A stretch of 64,000 nucleotides of DNA from Sipunculus nudus. Taxonomy: Eukaryota; Annelida; Sipuncula; Golfingiida; Sipunculidae. The DNA is taken from positions 16,562,164-16,626,163 of the forward strand of contig CM049315.1 of assembly GCA_026874595.1 (NCBI GenBank). Reading direction: 5' to 3'. How positions within the stretch are numbered: position 1 is the first letter of the stretch; every line of letters starts with the position of its first letter. The translations under genes and the position numbers were made by a program. This document shows positions 12,778-26,500 of this stretch, piece by piece. The notes beneath the pieces are model-generated. The model saw nothing but the letters and a program-made list of their open reading frames with translations, had not been told where the DNA came from and ran no database searches.

Positions 12778-13740
12778 TTAAAACTGGTAGAGACTGTTAG
12801 GTGATTTGACGCTCACACGTAATGAATTCCAGTGGATGGGACCAGCATATGTAAGACTTGTTTTGAAGGATTCCCTGTTGGCTTGGGTAAGATAAATTGA
12901 AAACTTGTGATAAACGCGGATCATATGCACTACTAACTCGGTTGAATGAATGCATAAGGAAGGGAGGAGCATTTCCGGACAAACATTTAAACACAGTTAA
13001 AGAGACAAAATATTTGTATCTGCGTTTAACATTTATCCAACCCAACGTTGCAATTAATGATTTAGAGGATATATTGGTATTATAGGTTTAAGTAACGATT
13101 CGCACATTTAGTTTTTTTACGTTTTTGGAGTTGTAAAAACTGAGTTTTGGAAGAATCACCCCATACATATATACAATAGTTATTGCGACTCTGAATTAAA
13201 GCATTATGCAGTGTATTTAAACTAGAGATATAAGTTTATGATCAGTGTGAAAAGAAGACCTAGTTTTGATGCTATTTTGTCGCACACGATTTGTATGTTT
13301 TTCCATGTAAGTCCTGCGTCGATAAAAACACCAAAAAGCTTAGTGTGATCAGCTGGTGCCATGGCAGTTTGACTTTATCTATCCAAATATTTATTTGATT
13401 TCCATTAGTTTTTGGTTTAAGGCCAATAGTATGACTGATGATTTTTGGGGGTTTATATACAGAGCCGATTCTCTCAAAGCCATTCATGTGCAATGGTGAG
13501 CTTTACTTGTAATGACTCCTTTGCTTAAGCAGCTGATTTCGCAGAACAATAAATAGAAATATCATCAGCATAAATGACACATTTCTCACGAAGAAACATT
13601 GTGAGGTCATTGAAATAAAAAAAGGAATAATATTGGTCCAAGTACAGTGCCCAGCGGAGTGCCTATGTCGAAGGTGCGCTTTAGAAAGAACACCATTAGA
13701 ATAAACCACTTGTTTTGTTGCAAATTAGGTTTTAAAAAAA
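12778..13740 (-). mobile_element. Second degenerate LINE reverse transcriptase fragment
   Basis: On the minus strand, an RT block includes PILFLFYFNDLT and the intact catalytic motif CVIYADDISIYCS (about 13530-13660). The connection segment (about 13270-13490) and the typical LINE C-terminal tail (YKYFVSLTVFKCLSGNAPPF, about 12950-13020) follow. Several stops and frame changes separate the pieces. It is another copy or family than the LINE at 6.7-8.1 kb, because the catalytic motif and surrounding residues differ. Confidence 0.78.
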
Positions 13741-16049
13741 CGGACCGCAGTTCAGTTAAAACAAGACTGAAAACCTATTTTTAAAACACTATCCATCTTA
13801 ACTTGTTAACGTGCTTCATACTTCAAATACGTAAACTGACGTCGTTGACTGACTCGTCCAAGGAATACCACTGTATGATTATGAATCACTGCGTTTTTAA
13901 TTATATTTTACTGTTTATTTTATGACAACAGAATGAATTAGACATTAGTCGAGGTAAAATATTGTCTCTAAGCGTGTTTCCTCAAATTTGTCATACCAAC
14001 ATGCTTCAATCGGAATGACAAATGCTTCCTAGTTCCATTCGGTCAAAGCAGATAATGTAGTAACAGGGTGGTCTTTGATAAAGACTTTCCTTTACTTAGA
14101 GTTTTAGTTAGTCTGAATCATAAATCATTTTTCTTTAGTTTTATTCTTTTGCTGTATTTTGTATAGCATAAATATTAAGATATATTTAAATATAACAGTA
14201 TATTACACGAGGTATATTATTTTTAAGCAAGAATACTTCCCAAGAAACACATATACACAGACACCCTCTTGCGAGACTACCTCAGCCAAGCAACCATTGT
14301 ACAGAAGGTCGAAACATCTTTATCTCAGAGCTATAGCGATCATGCACTCTTAGTCCGGCGTCCGTTCCACCGGCCGTCCGTTGGAAGGGCATACATTGTG
14401 GCCCGTTAGACCTAGAAACAATTAACTGTACATCCATGGAGGTTCTGGAAAAAAAAACTCCTTGGAAATCTGAAATTAGGACATGGTGACCTATATATTG
14501 CAACCTATAGGATGAGAAAAATGATTTTGAGCATCCAGACAGTCAGAAGGGGTACAAATTGTATCAATCAGGCAAAGAAACTTCTAATGTAATATTCTGG
14601 GAGGTCCGGGGCAAATTTTATTGGAAACATGAAAGTAGGTCACTTTGGCCTAATTCTGTGACCTAAAGGAGAAATGTCATATGAACACCCTTAATGTCAG
14701 TATTCGCACAAAAAGTATCTGTTATGCCTAGAATCGTCTAACGCAACATCCAGATGAATTTTGGGCAAATCTCCTGAGAAAACTGTAATTAGCTCATGGT
14801 GACCCATTTTCTGCGACCTACGGGCCGAAAATATGATTTTTAGCACCCATACAGTCAGGCGGGAAACGTCCATGGAAACATGATGTTAGGTCACTGTGGT
14901 CTATATTCTGCAAGCTATAGTAAAGACGTCATTTGAAGACCCTGAATGGTCAAATGCATGCATGGGCAAAATCTTAACTGTTGGACCGAAAAACATTCAA
15001 TAGTAAAATCAAGGGGGTTCTTTGCTCATAATTTAAGCTGCTTGTTGTTAAATGGAACCACGTGCCTCCTCTTTGATACAAATAGAAAGCAGAATTGTAG
15101 TTAGGTTAAACATAGACTGGTATCCACAAATATGTAAAATATACTAATTGCATTTTGAGGCTTGTGATGGTCAAACGGCTAAAGGGATACGGAGCCTAGG
15201 CAGTTATCATTCTCTTTTGACGCCGTGCCTCATTTTACAAAGCCTTGTACAGGGAAGTCTTGATCTGTCAGGGTTCAAAGTTTTCACATACATGTTTGGG
15301 ACACCATTGATGTAATTTATAGATCTATGATCAGGGGTATCAAGGATTTAGGGAAGGGGGGGGGGGGCGATTGCCGAAATAATTGGCTCAGCAACTGATC
15401 CGCACAAGCGGCCATGAAGAATGCCTGTGTCGATTTGTAAAATTAATACATGTATGATACATGTATTCATGTTACAAATCGATATACTATGTTCTAACCT
15501 CACAGCCACCAACGATCCCCATTTGAATACACCCTAACAGGTGACAATGATGTCCATTGGTAAACTAAATTAAAGTAACAAAGATGATCTATTCATGTTT
15601 ATTTTCAAAGTAAATTAACTCAGTTCGAATTATAAATTAAAGTAAAACTTGTGATGTATCAAGTGCCATTTTAGGTAAAGACAATACAAAAGAAAAAAAA
15701 CATGTTTATACATATGGACTAATAGCAATGTTTGTATGTGAAACTTAATCAGTAATAAAATGATATTGGGAGAAATAATATTAAATTGTTTTATTATATT
15801 ACTTTATATTAATTGCTTTATACTGTAAGTGGTCCTTAATTTCCCCTGACTTTGGCCAGGGCATAATTTCCATCTAACCTGTTACTCTCAAAGTGACATC
15901 AAGGGATTATCTTTCTCTTGTTTACATATATGTATACACAAACCTATAGTTGTAGCCTGTGTATGTTTAGTTCTGCCTACAATTCCAAAACGCTGAGCTG
16001 TGCGTGTTCATTCATTAACGTGATGTCTAACAAGCCACAAAATAACACT
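13741..16049. repeat. Intergenic DNA with a dispersed repeat and a hairpin
   Basis: At about 14400-14960 there are several relics of a dispersed repeat whose modules read TAGGTCACTGTGG, GACCTA and CAGTCAGG, also seen at 16.4, 43.5, 47.5 and 53.9 kb. A perfect inverted repeat with arms TCGATTTGTAA/TTACAAATCGA and an inner TACATGTAT/ATACATGTA lies at 15430-15482. A run of more than ten G lies near 15355. No exon recognised. Confidence 0.5.
15430..15482. repeat. Perfect inverted repeat / hairpin
   Basis: The outer arms of 11 bp (TCGATTTGTAA and TTACAAATCGA) and inner arms of 9 bp (TACATGTAT and ATACATGTA) would fold into one long stem. It could be a tiny MITE or a recombination-prone palindrome. 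No function can be assigned. Confidence 0.7.
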
Positions 16050-16130
16050 TGCTACGCGGATTATGTGTTGTCCGCTGTACAAATAGTACCGAAGGCTTTA
16101 AAAAAAGTACAGGGTGCAGGCGGGACTGTT
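16050..16130 (+). repeat. Short dispersed repeat shared with 56.8-56.9 kb
   Basis: The block ATTATGTGTTGTCCGCTGTA followed by CAAATAGTACCGAAGGCTTT matches, in opposite orientation, 56830-56915 (GCGCTGTCTGCCGTACAAAC then AATACGGAGGGATTTAAAAA). A shorter related piece (GTAGTCTGCCGTGTAC) lies upstream of exon 1 of the intact P450 near 54555-54570. It is either a dispersed element or a remnant of the duplicated promoter region. Confidence 0.45.
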
Positions 16131-16230
16131 TATTGCATTACACCGACCTTATCACGTGGTCTGCCCTGTATTTAACCGGGTATATATATAATTTGTGTAC
16201 ATGTGACACACGACAAGCCGCCTAAGCAAA

Positions 16231-16375
16231 ATGGCGTCTTTCCTTTCGTCGTGACTGCATGGTCGCTGTGTCTGCATGGACGCCGTGTCTGCTCTCGGGT
16301 TGCTGACGTGGACAGTGTCTATGATAGGCTTCTTCCAGTCCCCCCCCCCCCCACTCGTGAAAAGCTAGGCCTTAG
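16231..16375 (+). pseudogene. Inverted CYP4 exon 1 pseudogene
   Basis: Starting at the ATG at 16231, the plus strand copies exon 1 of the intact gene, including the upstream AAGCAAAATGGCGTC context and the GCTGACGTGGACAGT core. Small insertions, a TGA eight codons in, and a poly-C expansion destroy the frame. The match ends near the ACTCGTGAAAAG motif, so the rest of exon 1 is lost. Together with the fragment at 3.4-4.5 kb it shows that an inverted duplicate of the 5' half of the gene once lay in this interval. Confidence 0.85.
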
Positions 16376-17050
16376 GAGAAAAAAATGGTTACAGCGACCT
16401 TATTTAGGGTTCCCGAGAAGGTTTTACCATGAAGTCCCTAGATGTTAAGTTCTATGTCCAACTGATACAATATATGTCCATTATGTTTATCTGGTATTAA
16501 ACACTAAAAAAAACAGTCACAGTGACCTTATTTTGAGTTTCTAAGAAGATTTTTACAGGGCCCTCCCTAGATTTTCATGAAATTAGTTTCTAGGTCCAGC
16601 TGCTACCCTTTGTGCCCGTCTGACTAATAGTGTGCTAAAAACATGTTCTGTCATTTAGCTCACAGAATATAGCCATAGTGATCTATTTTTTGTTGTCCAA
16701 GGAGACATTACAAACCTGTTTCTGGATCATACAATTAAAATTATTGCTACCTCTGACTTTCTGGTGCTAGAAATAATGTTTTCTGCACATACTTAAGAAA
16801 AAAAGGCATCATGAGCTAATATCAAGTATTGAAGGAGATTTGCCCAAGACCTCCAAGACCTGTGAGAATTTTAGTTAGAAGCTTCTAGGTCCAACCGTAA
16901 TGAATTGTGTCCATCTGACTTTCTCACAGTATTATAATTATTTTTTTTCTATAGCTCACAGAATATATGTCACAGTGACCTAATTTCAAGAACCCAAGAA
17001 GAACATGGATAATAAATTACCTTCTATACATAATCTCAGGTAAAATTTGT
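16376..17050. repeat. Dispersed repeat remnants (GTGACCTAATTT modules)
   Basis: Several degenerate modules of the form CACAGTGACCTTATTT, AGATTTGCCC and TTCTAGGTCCAAC follow each other. The same modules occur at 14.4, 43.5, 47.5 and 53.9 kb. No ORF and no clear ends. Confidence 0.5.
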
Positions 17051-17375
17051 TTGCAACTTCAATACTCCTATGAGCGTTCATTCTGTCTAACCGAAAATAC
17101 GATTGGTAATGTGATCTCTGACCACAATTATATTGTTTTGCATTGCAGGATAATGCATAAATTAATTACTGAGATATCTTAGTTAAATGTTAGCTTAATG
17201 TCCAATGTGACACAGTTACAAAGATACATGGAACTATGATGTACCACATAATATTGGATAGAATGAAAACAATGTGTGCGTCAGGCAAGGTAAAGTATGA
17301 ACGAATTCATCCCTCTGTATAGGCTGGTTCCTTGCTCTCTTTCTCCCCTGTTAGAGTACGGAATCAGTCTATCAC

Positions 17376-17538
17376 TCAGCGTCGTTCCTTGAGAGTAAGC
17401 CATATCCCATCCTTTGCACGCAGCACGATTTGCCAGTGGAGGACAGGCTCCTCATACACACTGAACTCAAAGTGCTTCAACAAGAGGGCGCCACAAGTCT
17501 TCAGCTCACCCATAGCAAAATTTTGTCCAATACAGTTC
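17376..17538 (-). CDS. CYP4 exon 12: heme-binding cysteine and stop
   Basis: Codons 453-505 and TGA at 17378-17376. It begins [14 protein letters not shown]454 is the axial heme ligand, completing F447-A-A-G-P-R-N-C. The C-terminus LTLKERR is where CYP4 proteins normally end. Sequence similarity to the pseudogene continues past the stop into the 3' UTR. No clear AATAAA was found in the next few hundred bases. Confidence 0.94.
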
Positions 17539-20500
17539 CTGCAAAAACAAAATAATCCCAGATTCATTGTTAAGTATTTGTCACACTTTTAATTGTCTAA
17601 ATCTTTGTACTATAATCAGCTTCATCCCCTCATGTAAACCTGTTTTTTGCTATGAACATTTTTATTAGGTACATTTCAAGGGAAACAATTATAGTGTAGA
17701 TGAGAGGATTACAGGACCTAATTTTCAACTAGGTAACTAAATTCCTACCTTATGCCACATTTGAGTAACAGAATTTTCTGAAAATATGAGAAATCAGTCT
17801 ACATTTTACAACATATCAGACCCACTTATAACGGTCAAGGTCAAATGGTCACATGCAAAAACAGCCTCAACTGACAGCTGTTGATTGGATGATCTTATGT
17901 AAACACTCTAAAAAATATAACCAGCTAAAACAAAGATTGCTGCTTATGGAAGGACACACAATATCTGCCAGATCATGATAAAGAGACTAAAATGTTGTGA
18001 AACATGACCGGGGGATTTATTGTAAAATTCTTAACTGCCATATTAGGTTGTCACTGCCATATGTTGTTGACTTGGAAAATATTAAAAAATATAAACTATT
18101 CAAGTAAATCATCTACAAAAAACAGGTGGACAGCAGGTGGTGAAATGGACTATAGTGTGCTCAAATATTTGTACAAGTCTGATTGTATAGGCTGTTTTGG
18201 CCCAAAGACAGCCTGGCAATAATGTTAGGTAATGATATACACAGAACATGTTGTCTTGCCCTTTTCTTTACTCTCTGGGACGAAACAAGAGAAAAAAATA
18301 CATTAGGTTGTTTAAAAACATTACACGTGCTACTACTCACCGCGGTCCCGCGGCGAACGGCAGGTAGGCGTGAGGGGAGCGGTTCTTAGAATTCTCTGCC
18401 GTGAACCTCAGGGGATCAAACTTGTCTGGATCTGCCCAAACTAAAGGGTTATGATGCAAGTTCCAAATGCAGGCCATGGTCCATGTACCTGTTGGAAACA
18501 TAAAAGCGAAAACAGTCATAAACTCGGTACTTTTCGCATAGACAAAGTATGTTAATGCGCCATCTTAAATGACCAGATGACATGAAAGTTTAAAAGATCT
18601 CGGTGCTGTTCCGGGAACTCATAACACTTCAGATTCTTCAATGAATTATCATTACGTCATATGTAATCATTTCCGGTTTTAAATATTTTTTTGTTTTTCT
18701 TCACAAACAAATTTGGCAAAGAATGAATCAGAATTGGTGATACAAATGTTAATATGTCACCGTTCGATCACTCCATATTTCTCCCATTTAACAATCGTTT
18801 AAGGGTCATTATAACCCATAAATAGCTGAAGTCAAAAATGAACAAGTGACCATGGATCATGACGCTCAGCTGCCAAGCATGACCTGCTACATCATGGGCT
18901 GGGATTCACAACTTCCAGTCAATCCCTTGAAGAACCTAGTTGCAAATTTTATAGAAACTTTCTGCGATGACAGAAATATATATATCATATATGTCCGATT
19001 AAAATACAGTGACACGTTGATCTGAGGCAAAATGTATGGTTGTTGAGCTACCAGGAACAAATCCAATAGCTTACTTGATACCTGTCTGTCTCAAAAGGAA
19101 CACCGCATAGGCCAAATATGAGATCAACATATACAGGAAAAAATCAAGGAAATCCATATAAGAATTATTGAGAAACGGGTGCTTCTGTATGGATTTTTAT
19201 TCAACACAAACCAACTCTAATGAACTTTGTCACGGAACCTAATATAAACAGATCACGTATGCGTGATGAACACAAATTTTGTAATGGAGATAAAAAAAAT
19301 CAGATTCTGAAGCACTAGGCAGCGGGAAATGTCAAGGGGAATGAATAAAGAAGTCAGTGGTATTTTGTTAACAAATAACTATAATTTATTCCTAAAACAA
19401 TCCTAACAATACAATACACTAAATCAATACAATTATACAGGGAAACAGCGGTATAGCAACAAGTCAATACGATCACACAGAAAGATAATGGTACAATACC
19501 TGAATACCAACAGTGTCACCAAAATAAGTCCTTTGAATGTAAGCTCTCGGAGAATGACAATCCAGTGGAAAGTTCTTGAAACAACACAGAATGTAAACTG
19601 AAGTCCAGTGTATAAAAAAGCCAGGAAAGTTCTTGAAATATCTATAATTGCCGCATCTGTCGGATAAGATCTATAGAATCTGACACACGTTTCTGCGTCC
19701 GCTGGTATCTGCTCTGCTGTCTGCCCCTGGTTCTAAAAAACAGCTCTTTATTTACCTTCACACCCTAAGCCGGGAACCTTCTACTTCTCGAACAGTCTAC
19801 AAAGTACCCTACTCCACAGTAAACAGGCGTTTCAGGAACTCTCCAGAAAGACACAGCCGTGTGTATCTCCACACATACAAGGCTACTCACGTGACCCACT
19901 ACCAAGCGTGAAAACTCAAGGCCCACATGACAACAAGAGTTCAACCAGTACGGAATGTAACAACAACACGAGCCACGCCCGTGTCACACAATAGAGCACC
20001 TGTAACACTCCCCCTCCTGTAAGAAAAAAAGAAAGTTTTCACGGAAAATTTTCTTTTTTGCGATCACAATCACTAAAATTTTTACAACATCTCAAAATCA
20101 TCTTATCTACAACATCACATAAACAACACGTTTACAACATTTCATAAACATCTCGATAAGCAATCAGCGAGTACATTGTCTTTCCCTTTAATGTGTATGA
20201 TATCAAGATTGTAATCCTGTAAGAACAAACTCCATCTCAACAATATCTGATTTTTACACTTCAACTTGTTCATGAACGTGAGGGGATTGTGATCACTGAA
20301 GACAATGATAGGCCTGACTGATGAAGTAACATAAACTTAAAAGTTTTTGCAACACCAAAATCAAAGTCAAACATTCTTTTTCAATAGTGGAGTAGTTTTT
20401 CTGGTTTGCATTAAACTTTCTTGAGAAATAACAAATTGGATGATCTATGCCATCATTGCCTTCTTGTAACAACACAGCAACAGCAGCAGTATCACTAGCA

Positions 20501-23500
20501 TCTACAACTAACTTAAAAGGTTTAGGAAAGTCTGGAGCTGCTAAAACTGGTGAACTTTGCAGAATGGCTTTCAAATTCTGAAATGCATTTTCACACTGAA
20601 CATTCCATACAAACTTTTCTTTCTTTTTTAACAAATTAGTCAAAGATTCAGCTACAGCAGCAAAATTTGGACAAAACTTCCTGTAGTACCCAACCATACC
20701 AAGAAAACGCATTATTTGCTTTTTGTTTTCCGGTCTAGGAAATGCAGAAATAGCATTTATCTTAGCATCAACAGGTTTTACCTGACCCTGCCCTACAACA
20801 TGACCCAAAAATGTTACTTGTGCATGACAAAACTCAGATTTCACCATATATGCGGGGAACTGTCGGTTTTCCAGACTTATCCCTGGGATTCTTTGCTACC
20901 ATTGCGCATAGCCCGGCACAACGCGCACTCAGCTTCCACTCACTTTGCTACCATTCTGCTCTCAGCGGCTATTCAGCGCAAAGTGCGCGGTAGCAAATGG
21001 CAGTCGCACAGTAGCATTTGCTACTCTTGTGCATAGCTTGCCACATCGCGCACTGAACAGCCACCGGACTTGCTACCATCAGGCACAGACTGGCTCGTAG
21101 CGCAAAGTGCGCGGTAGCAAATCAGACCTGCCCGGTAGCAAGTGGCTGTCATTGCTACCAATGGGAACTATGAATTTGCGATCGCAAAATCTACGGCTGT
21201 TGACGTAGTGCAAGTCTTTGCTGCCAGATGTCGTTCGGACAGGAACACTCAAAGCAATATGCACGGTAGCAATTAACAGTCGCAAAGTAGCAAACAGATA
21301 TGCCCGGTAGCAAATGCCTTTTGTCATATTAAGCTGCGATCGCAATGCGCAATGTGACCAAAAAGACCTGCGCGGTCGCAAGTTACTGTCCCTTGCTATC
21401 AAGGGGACTATGAATTTGCGATCGCAAAATCTGCTACTGTTGACGTAGTGCAAGTCTTTGCTGGCAGATGTCGCTCGGACAGGAACACTCAAAGCAATAT
21501 GCGCGGTAGCAATTAATAGTCGCAAAGTAGCAAACAGATATGCGCGGTAGCAAATGCCTTTGGTCATATTAAGCTGCGAGCGCAATGCGCAATGTGCGCG
21601 ATAGCAAAACGTAGTGCAAGTCTTTGCTGCCAGAGGTCGCTCGGACAGGAACACTCAAAGCAATATGCGCGGTAGCAATAAACAGTCGCAAAGTAGCAAA
21701 CAGATATGCGCGGTAGCAAATGCCTTTGGTCATATTAAGCTGCGATCGCAATGCGCAATGTGCGCGGTAGCAAAAAGACCTGCGCGGTCGCAACCCACTG
21801 CGACCGCAATGGGGACTAAGAATTTGCGATCGCAAAATCTGCTACTGTTGACGTAGTGCAAGTCTTTGCTGCCAGAGGTCGCTCGGACAGGAACACTCAA
21901 AGCAATATGCGCGGTAGCAATTAACAGTCGCAAAGTAGCAAACAGATATGCGCGGTAGCAAATGCCTTTGGTCATATTAAGCTGCGATCGCAGTGCGCAT
22001 TTCACCGAAAACTCTACTAACCGTTCATATGTATATGGCGTAATTTATTCTTCATTTAACAAGATGCCCGCTCAAACATTGTATAGAAGCATGTGTGTAG
22101 GAAATTTATTTAAGTTGAAAGGATTGTATAATAATATACTGAGTACACACCATATATTAAGCTATGTAATGTCAACGAGTCGTAATATTATGACTGCTTA
22201 TAATTCCCCGTATCCCGGATAAAGCACATATTATTAGTGACACAGACTTACTGGGGTGTTTCATGCCAGAAGGGTTAGGGACTTGTACCCCCGATACAGC
22301 ATATATTAACAGTGACAAACACTTAGTGGAGTAATTCATGCCCAAAGGGTTAGGGTAACCCGTATCCCGGATATAACATATATGAATAGTCACTAACACT
22401 TACTGGAGTATTTCATGCCCGAAGGTTTAGGGTAACCCGTATCCCGGATATAGCACATTTTAATAATGACTAACAATTACTGGAGTACTTCATGCCCGAA
22501 GGGTTAGGGTAACCCGTATCCTGGACATAGCATATATTAATAGTGACAAACACTTACTGGAGTATTTCATGCCCGAAGGGTTCAGGTAACCCGTACCCAT
22601 GATATAGCATATATTAATAATGACAAACATTTCCCGGATATAGCATATATTGAAAGTGACAAACACTTACGGGAGTATTTCATGCCCGAAAGGTTAGGCT
22701 AACCCCTATCCTGGATATAGTATATATTAACAGTGACACACACTTACAGGAGTTTTTCATGCCCGAAGGGTTAGGGTAACCCGCATCCCGGATACAGCTT
22801 ATATCAATATGGACAACAATTTACTGGATTATTTCATGCCCGAGGGTTAGGGTAGCCCGTATCCCGGATATAGCATACATGAATAGTCACAAACACTTAC
22901 TGGAGTATTTCATGCCCGAAGGGTTAGGGTAACCCGTATCCCGGATATAGCATATATGAATAGTCACAAACACTTACTGGAGTATTTCATGCTCGAAGTG
23001 TTAGGGTAACCCGTATCCCGGATATTGCATATATGAATAGTCACAAACACTTACTGGAGTATTTCATGCCCGAAGGGTTAGGGTAACCCGTATCCCGTAT
23101 ATAGCATATATGAATAGTCACAAACACTTACTGGAGTATTTCATGTTTGAAGGGTTAGGGTATAGCACATATTAATAATGGCAAACAATTACTGGGGTAC
23201 TTCATGCCCGAAGGGTTAGGGTTACCCGTATCCCGGATATAGCACATATTAATAATGACAAACATCTACTGGGGTATCTAATGCCCGGAGCGTTAGGTTA
23301 CCCCGTATCCCCGATATAGCATATATCAATAGGGACAAAAAATTACTTGATTATCTCATGCCCGAAGGGTTAGGGTAACCCGTATCCCGGATATAGCATA
23401 TATCAATAGTGACAAACACTTACTGGAGTATTTCATGCCCGAAGGGTTAGGGTAACCCGTATCCCGGATATATCATATATTGATAGTGACAAACACTTAC

Positions 23501-26500
23501 AGGAGTATTTCATGCCCGAAGGGTTAGGGTAACCCGTATCCCGGATATAGCATATATCAATAGTGAAAAACATTTACATGAGTATTTCATGGCCGAAGGG
23601 TAGGGCCACCCGTATCCTGAATATAGCATATATTAACCCTTTACTGTTCAGATTAGGCTGGGGGCTTGTGACACTCCTACTGTTCAGATTAATTTGCATT
23701 TTTTTCCCACATTTTGACATGAATCCATATAAGACACATTAACTCAGTCCCTTTCAAGGTATCTTTGTGACATTTTCTGCATTTACTGTAAGGTATATTT
23801 CCTTTATGTCAATTATATTTTTTTTCTGCATACCTTCTCATATGTAAGTAAGTTAGGTTAATACAGGTAACAATAGGTAAATCTGTAATACCTGCATTTC
23901 TGCTCACTGGTATTTCACCAAAGTGACCCCTTTATCTTGTTCAGGTAACCCATTTACAATTTGATCAAAAAAGGGAAATATTTTTTTACTCAAAGGTAAT
24001 TATTATTTAAAGGTAAGTAAAATTGTAAATGATTTGTTTTATTTATGGAAAGGGAATCACCAAAAAAAACAGAATATGCAAATAAAATTGGATTTTACAG
24101 TGAAAATCAAATATTTTTCACCTGAAAAGCTTGCTGACCCAAGAAGCATATTCTAGGACTCTGTTAAAATATAACACATATGTTTACCTGCACAGGAAAG
24201 TAAAGGTAAGTATAGGTAAATTATTTTTTTTTCTGAATGTGTACGCAAACATCTTGTTCATCATTACAGTAACTATAAATTAATACCATTTCCATTTATT
24301 GACTGTATAATTCACTTTTGATATAAGAACAGGTGCTATTAAGTACAGTAATTAAGTTACCTATGTGAATACCTTTGTTCTTCAACTGATCTAATTACCT
24401 ATGGCAGAGACAAAATCATGCTGATTAGTGCCAAAGACGAATATGGATGAACAAGTGTCAACTATGTCAAAACATATTATATTTTGATTTTAGAGACGTA
24501 GAATATAAATTGATAATTTTGGTTATGGTAACACATAAAAATATACTCACCTGTACAGGTGGGTTCAGGTAAACACAGGTAAATTATCATGTATTATTAT
24601 ACAAGTAATAAGGGATACCGACAGAATAAATCTTAATTTTGTGTGGCATGTGTACATAATATGAATTACTGGGCCTAACTGCACAATTTATTGGGTTACC
24701 TGTAATAATACCTTTCATCTTAAAAGGATTTAATTACTTTTGCCAGTACCGACAATAAAGACTACTTCTCAGTTGAAGACTGGGAAGGAAATTTTTTAAA
24801 AGTAGCCAAAACAATATGCACAAACTATCTTTCAATCAATTGCACAGCCACGCAAGTTGCGTATTTCAATTTTGACAACTACTACCTGTAACATATGCTC
24901 ACCTGCACAGGTGAGTTCAGGTAAATTAAGGTAACATCTCATTTTTTAAATTAAATTTTAAAATTATACATGTTATAAGGGACATCACCAAAATAATCTT
25001 TATTTTTGCGCAAAATGTATGAATTATCGCTGCAAACTGCTCTGATTATGTGCTTACCTTTACATCCTAAATTAATATATTTTCACCTGTGCAGGTAGAC
25101 AAAAAATGGCAAATCTAATTAGTTTTCATGAAAATCTAGAAAAGTTTTTACTCTGGCTGTGAACGTTTCATACAAAAAAAGATTAAATGCTGTTCAGCTT
25201 GGTCAATCACCTGCACAGGTAAAAAATCCAGGAGTGACATGTATCAGGTGTGCACTCGGTATGACCATTGATTAGCACAATTACACATTGAATATCCAAA
25301 ATTTTCCAGCTTGAAACAGTACTGATGTACTGAAATGAAAATAAAAATCCAAATTTGTCATAAATGTTTTAAAACATTGGTAATTTACCTAATTGAGGAG
25401 TTCCATGCAATTTCCTTTGAACTACCCGCCCCTCCGTGGGCCGACGGGCATTGAGCGATAAAATGTGAATTTCATGCGCGAGTTTATATAAACAGGTTAA
25501 AATAATGCCAGTTTAAACAAAATTAAAACATTTCTAGCATAAATAGGATGTAAGACTCCCCGTTTGTTTTATTGCTTTTCATCTCTGGAACGGTCTCTCC
25601 TGCCGCGTCTGCTTCCTGGCAGCGGTGACGCTGCTACGGTCCTCAGACAATCAGATATATTTTTACATTCTCAACGAGCACGTGATATGGTCATTTGTGT
25701 TTTATGTTCAGAAGGCCTCATGAGATAAACTGCAGTCATACGGTCACAGTGAAAATGCAGTGCCGACTGACGGTTCAGTTGTTGGGGGGGGGCTCTTTTG
25801 AAGCGTGCTCGAGATCACGCCATATAAAGGCATATTAGAACGATTCTTTCTAGCAAGTATCACAAAATAAGACAAACCAGTAGTGGGGGAACAATTTATT
25901 GGGGGGGGGGGGGGGGGGCTCTTTTGAAGCGTGCTCGAGATCACGCCATATAAAGGCATATTAGAACGATTCTTCCTAGCAAGTATCACAAACAAAGACA
26001 AACCAGGTTATAGCACGTAATAATAATGACAAACAATTACTGGAGTAGGGTAGGGCAGGACAAGACGCCCACCTTAAGCGGAAACGTTTCCTGCTGGTTC
26101 TGAAACATCTTTAAATCATATTTTTTATGGTCAAACGTTCAGATATATTCGACAAAATAAATTCTGATGGGAATTTTGGCACAGTTAAGAATACTTTCGA
26201 CGAAATCCGGAAAATACATATCTTCTGACCATGGGCGTTTTACCCCAGACTTGGGCCGATATGCCCATGGGTGGGCATGTTACCCGGCTCTCTTCATTCA
26301 TTCTCGAGTTTCCATTTATAGATAATCACAGTGCAAACTCATTTGCCTAAAGTACTATATTTAAGGGAAGATTACAGCCCAACTTCGAATCGAATGTTTT
26401 TTTTTTATGCTTAAATACTAGAAAATGGGTTACACTTTATTTGATTAACAATTCGTGGAAAATTATACAAATTCACAAAGCCACATTCACTACAGGTAAC

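Noticed and set aside
21079-21654. 191-codon minus-strand open frame with internal peptide repeats
   Set aside because: It follows the 240 bp satellite period exactly, resembles no protein I know, and neighbouring overlapping frames repeat the same peptide. It is a by-product of array C.
23634-25780. Complete piggyBac-like transposon starting TTAACCC
   Set aside because: No inverted right end followed by TTAA was found and no transposase is present; only the left end resembles such an element.
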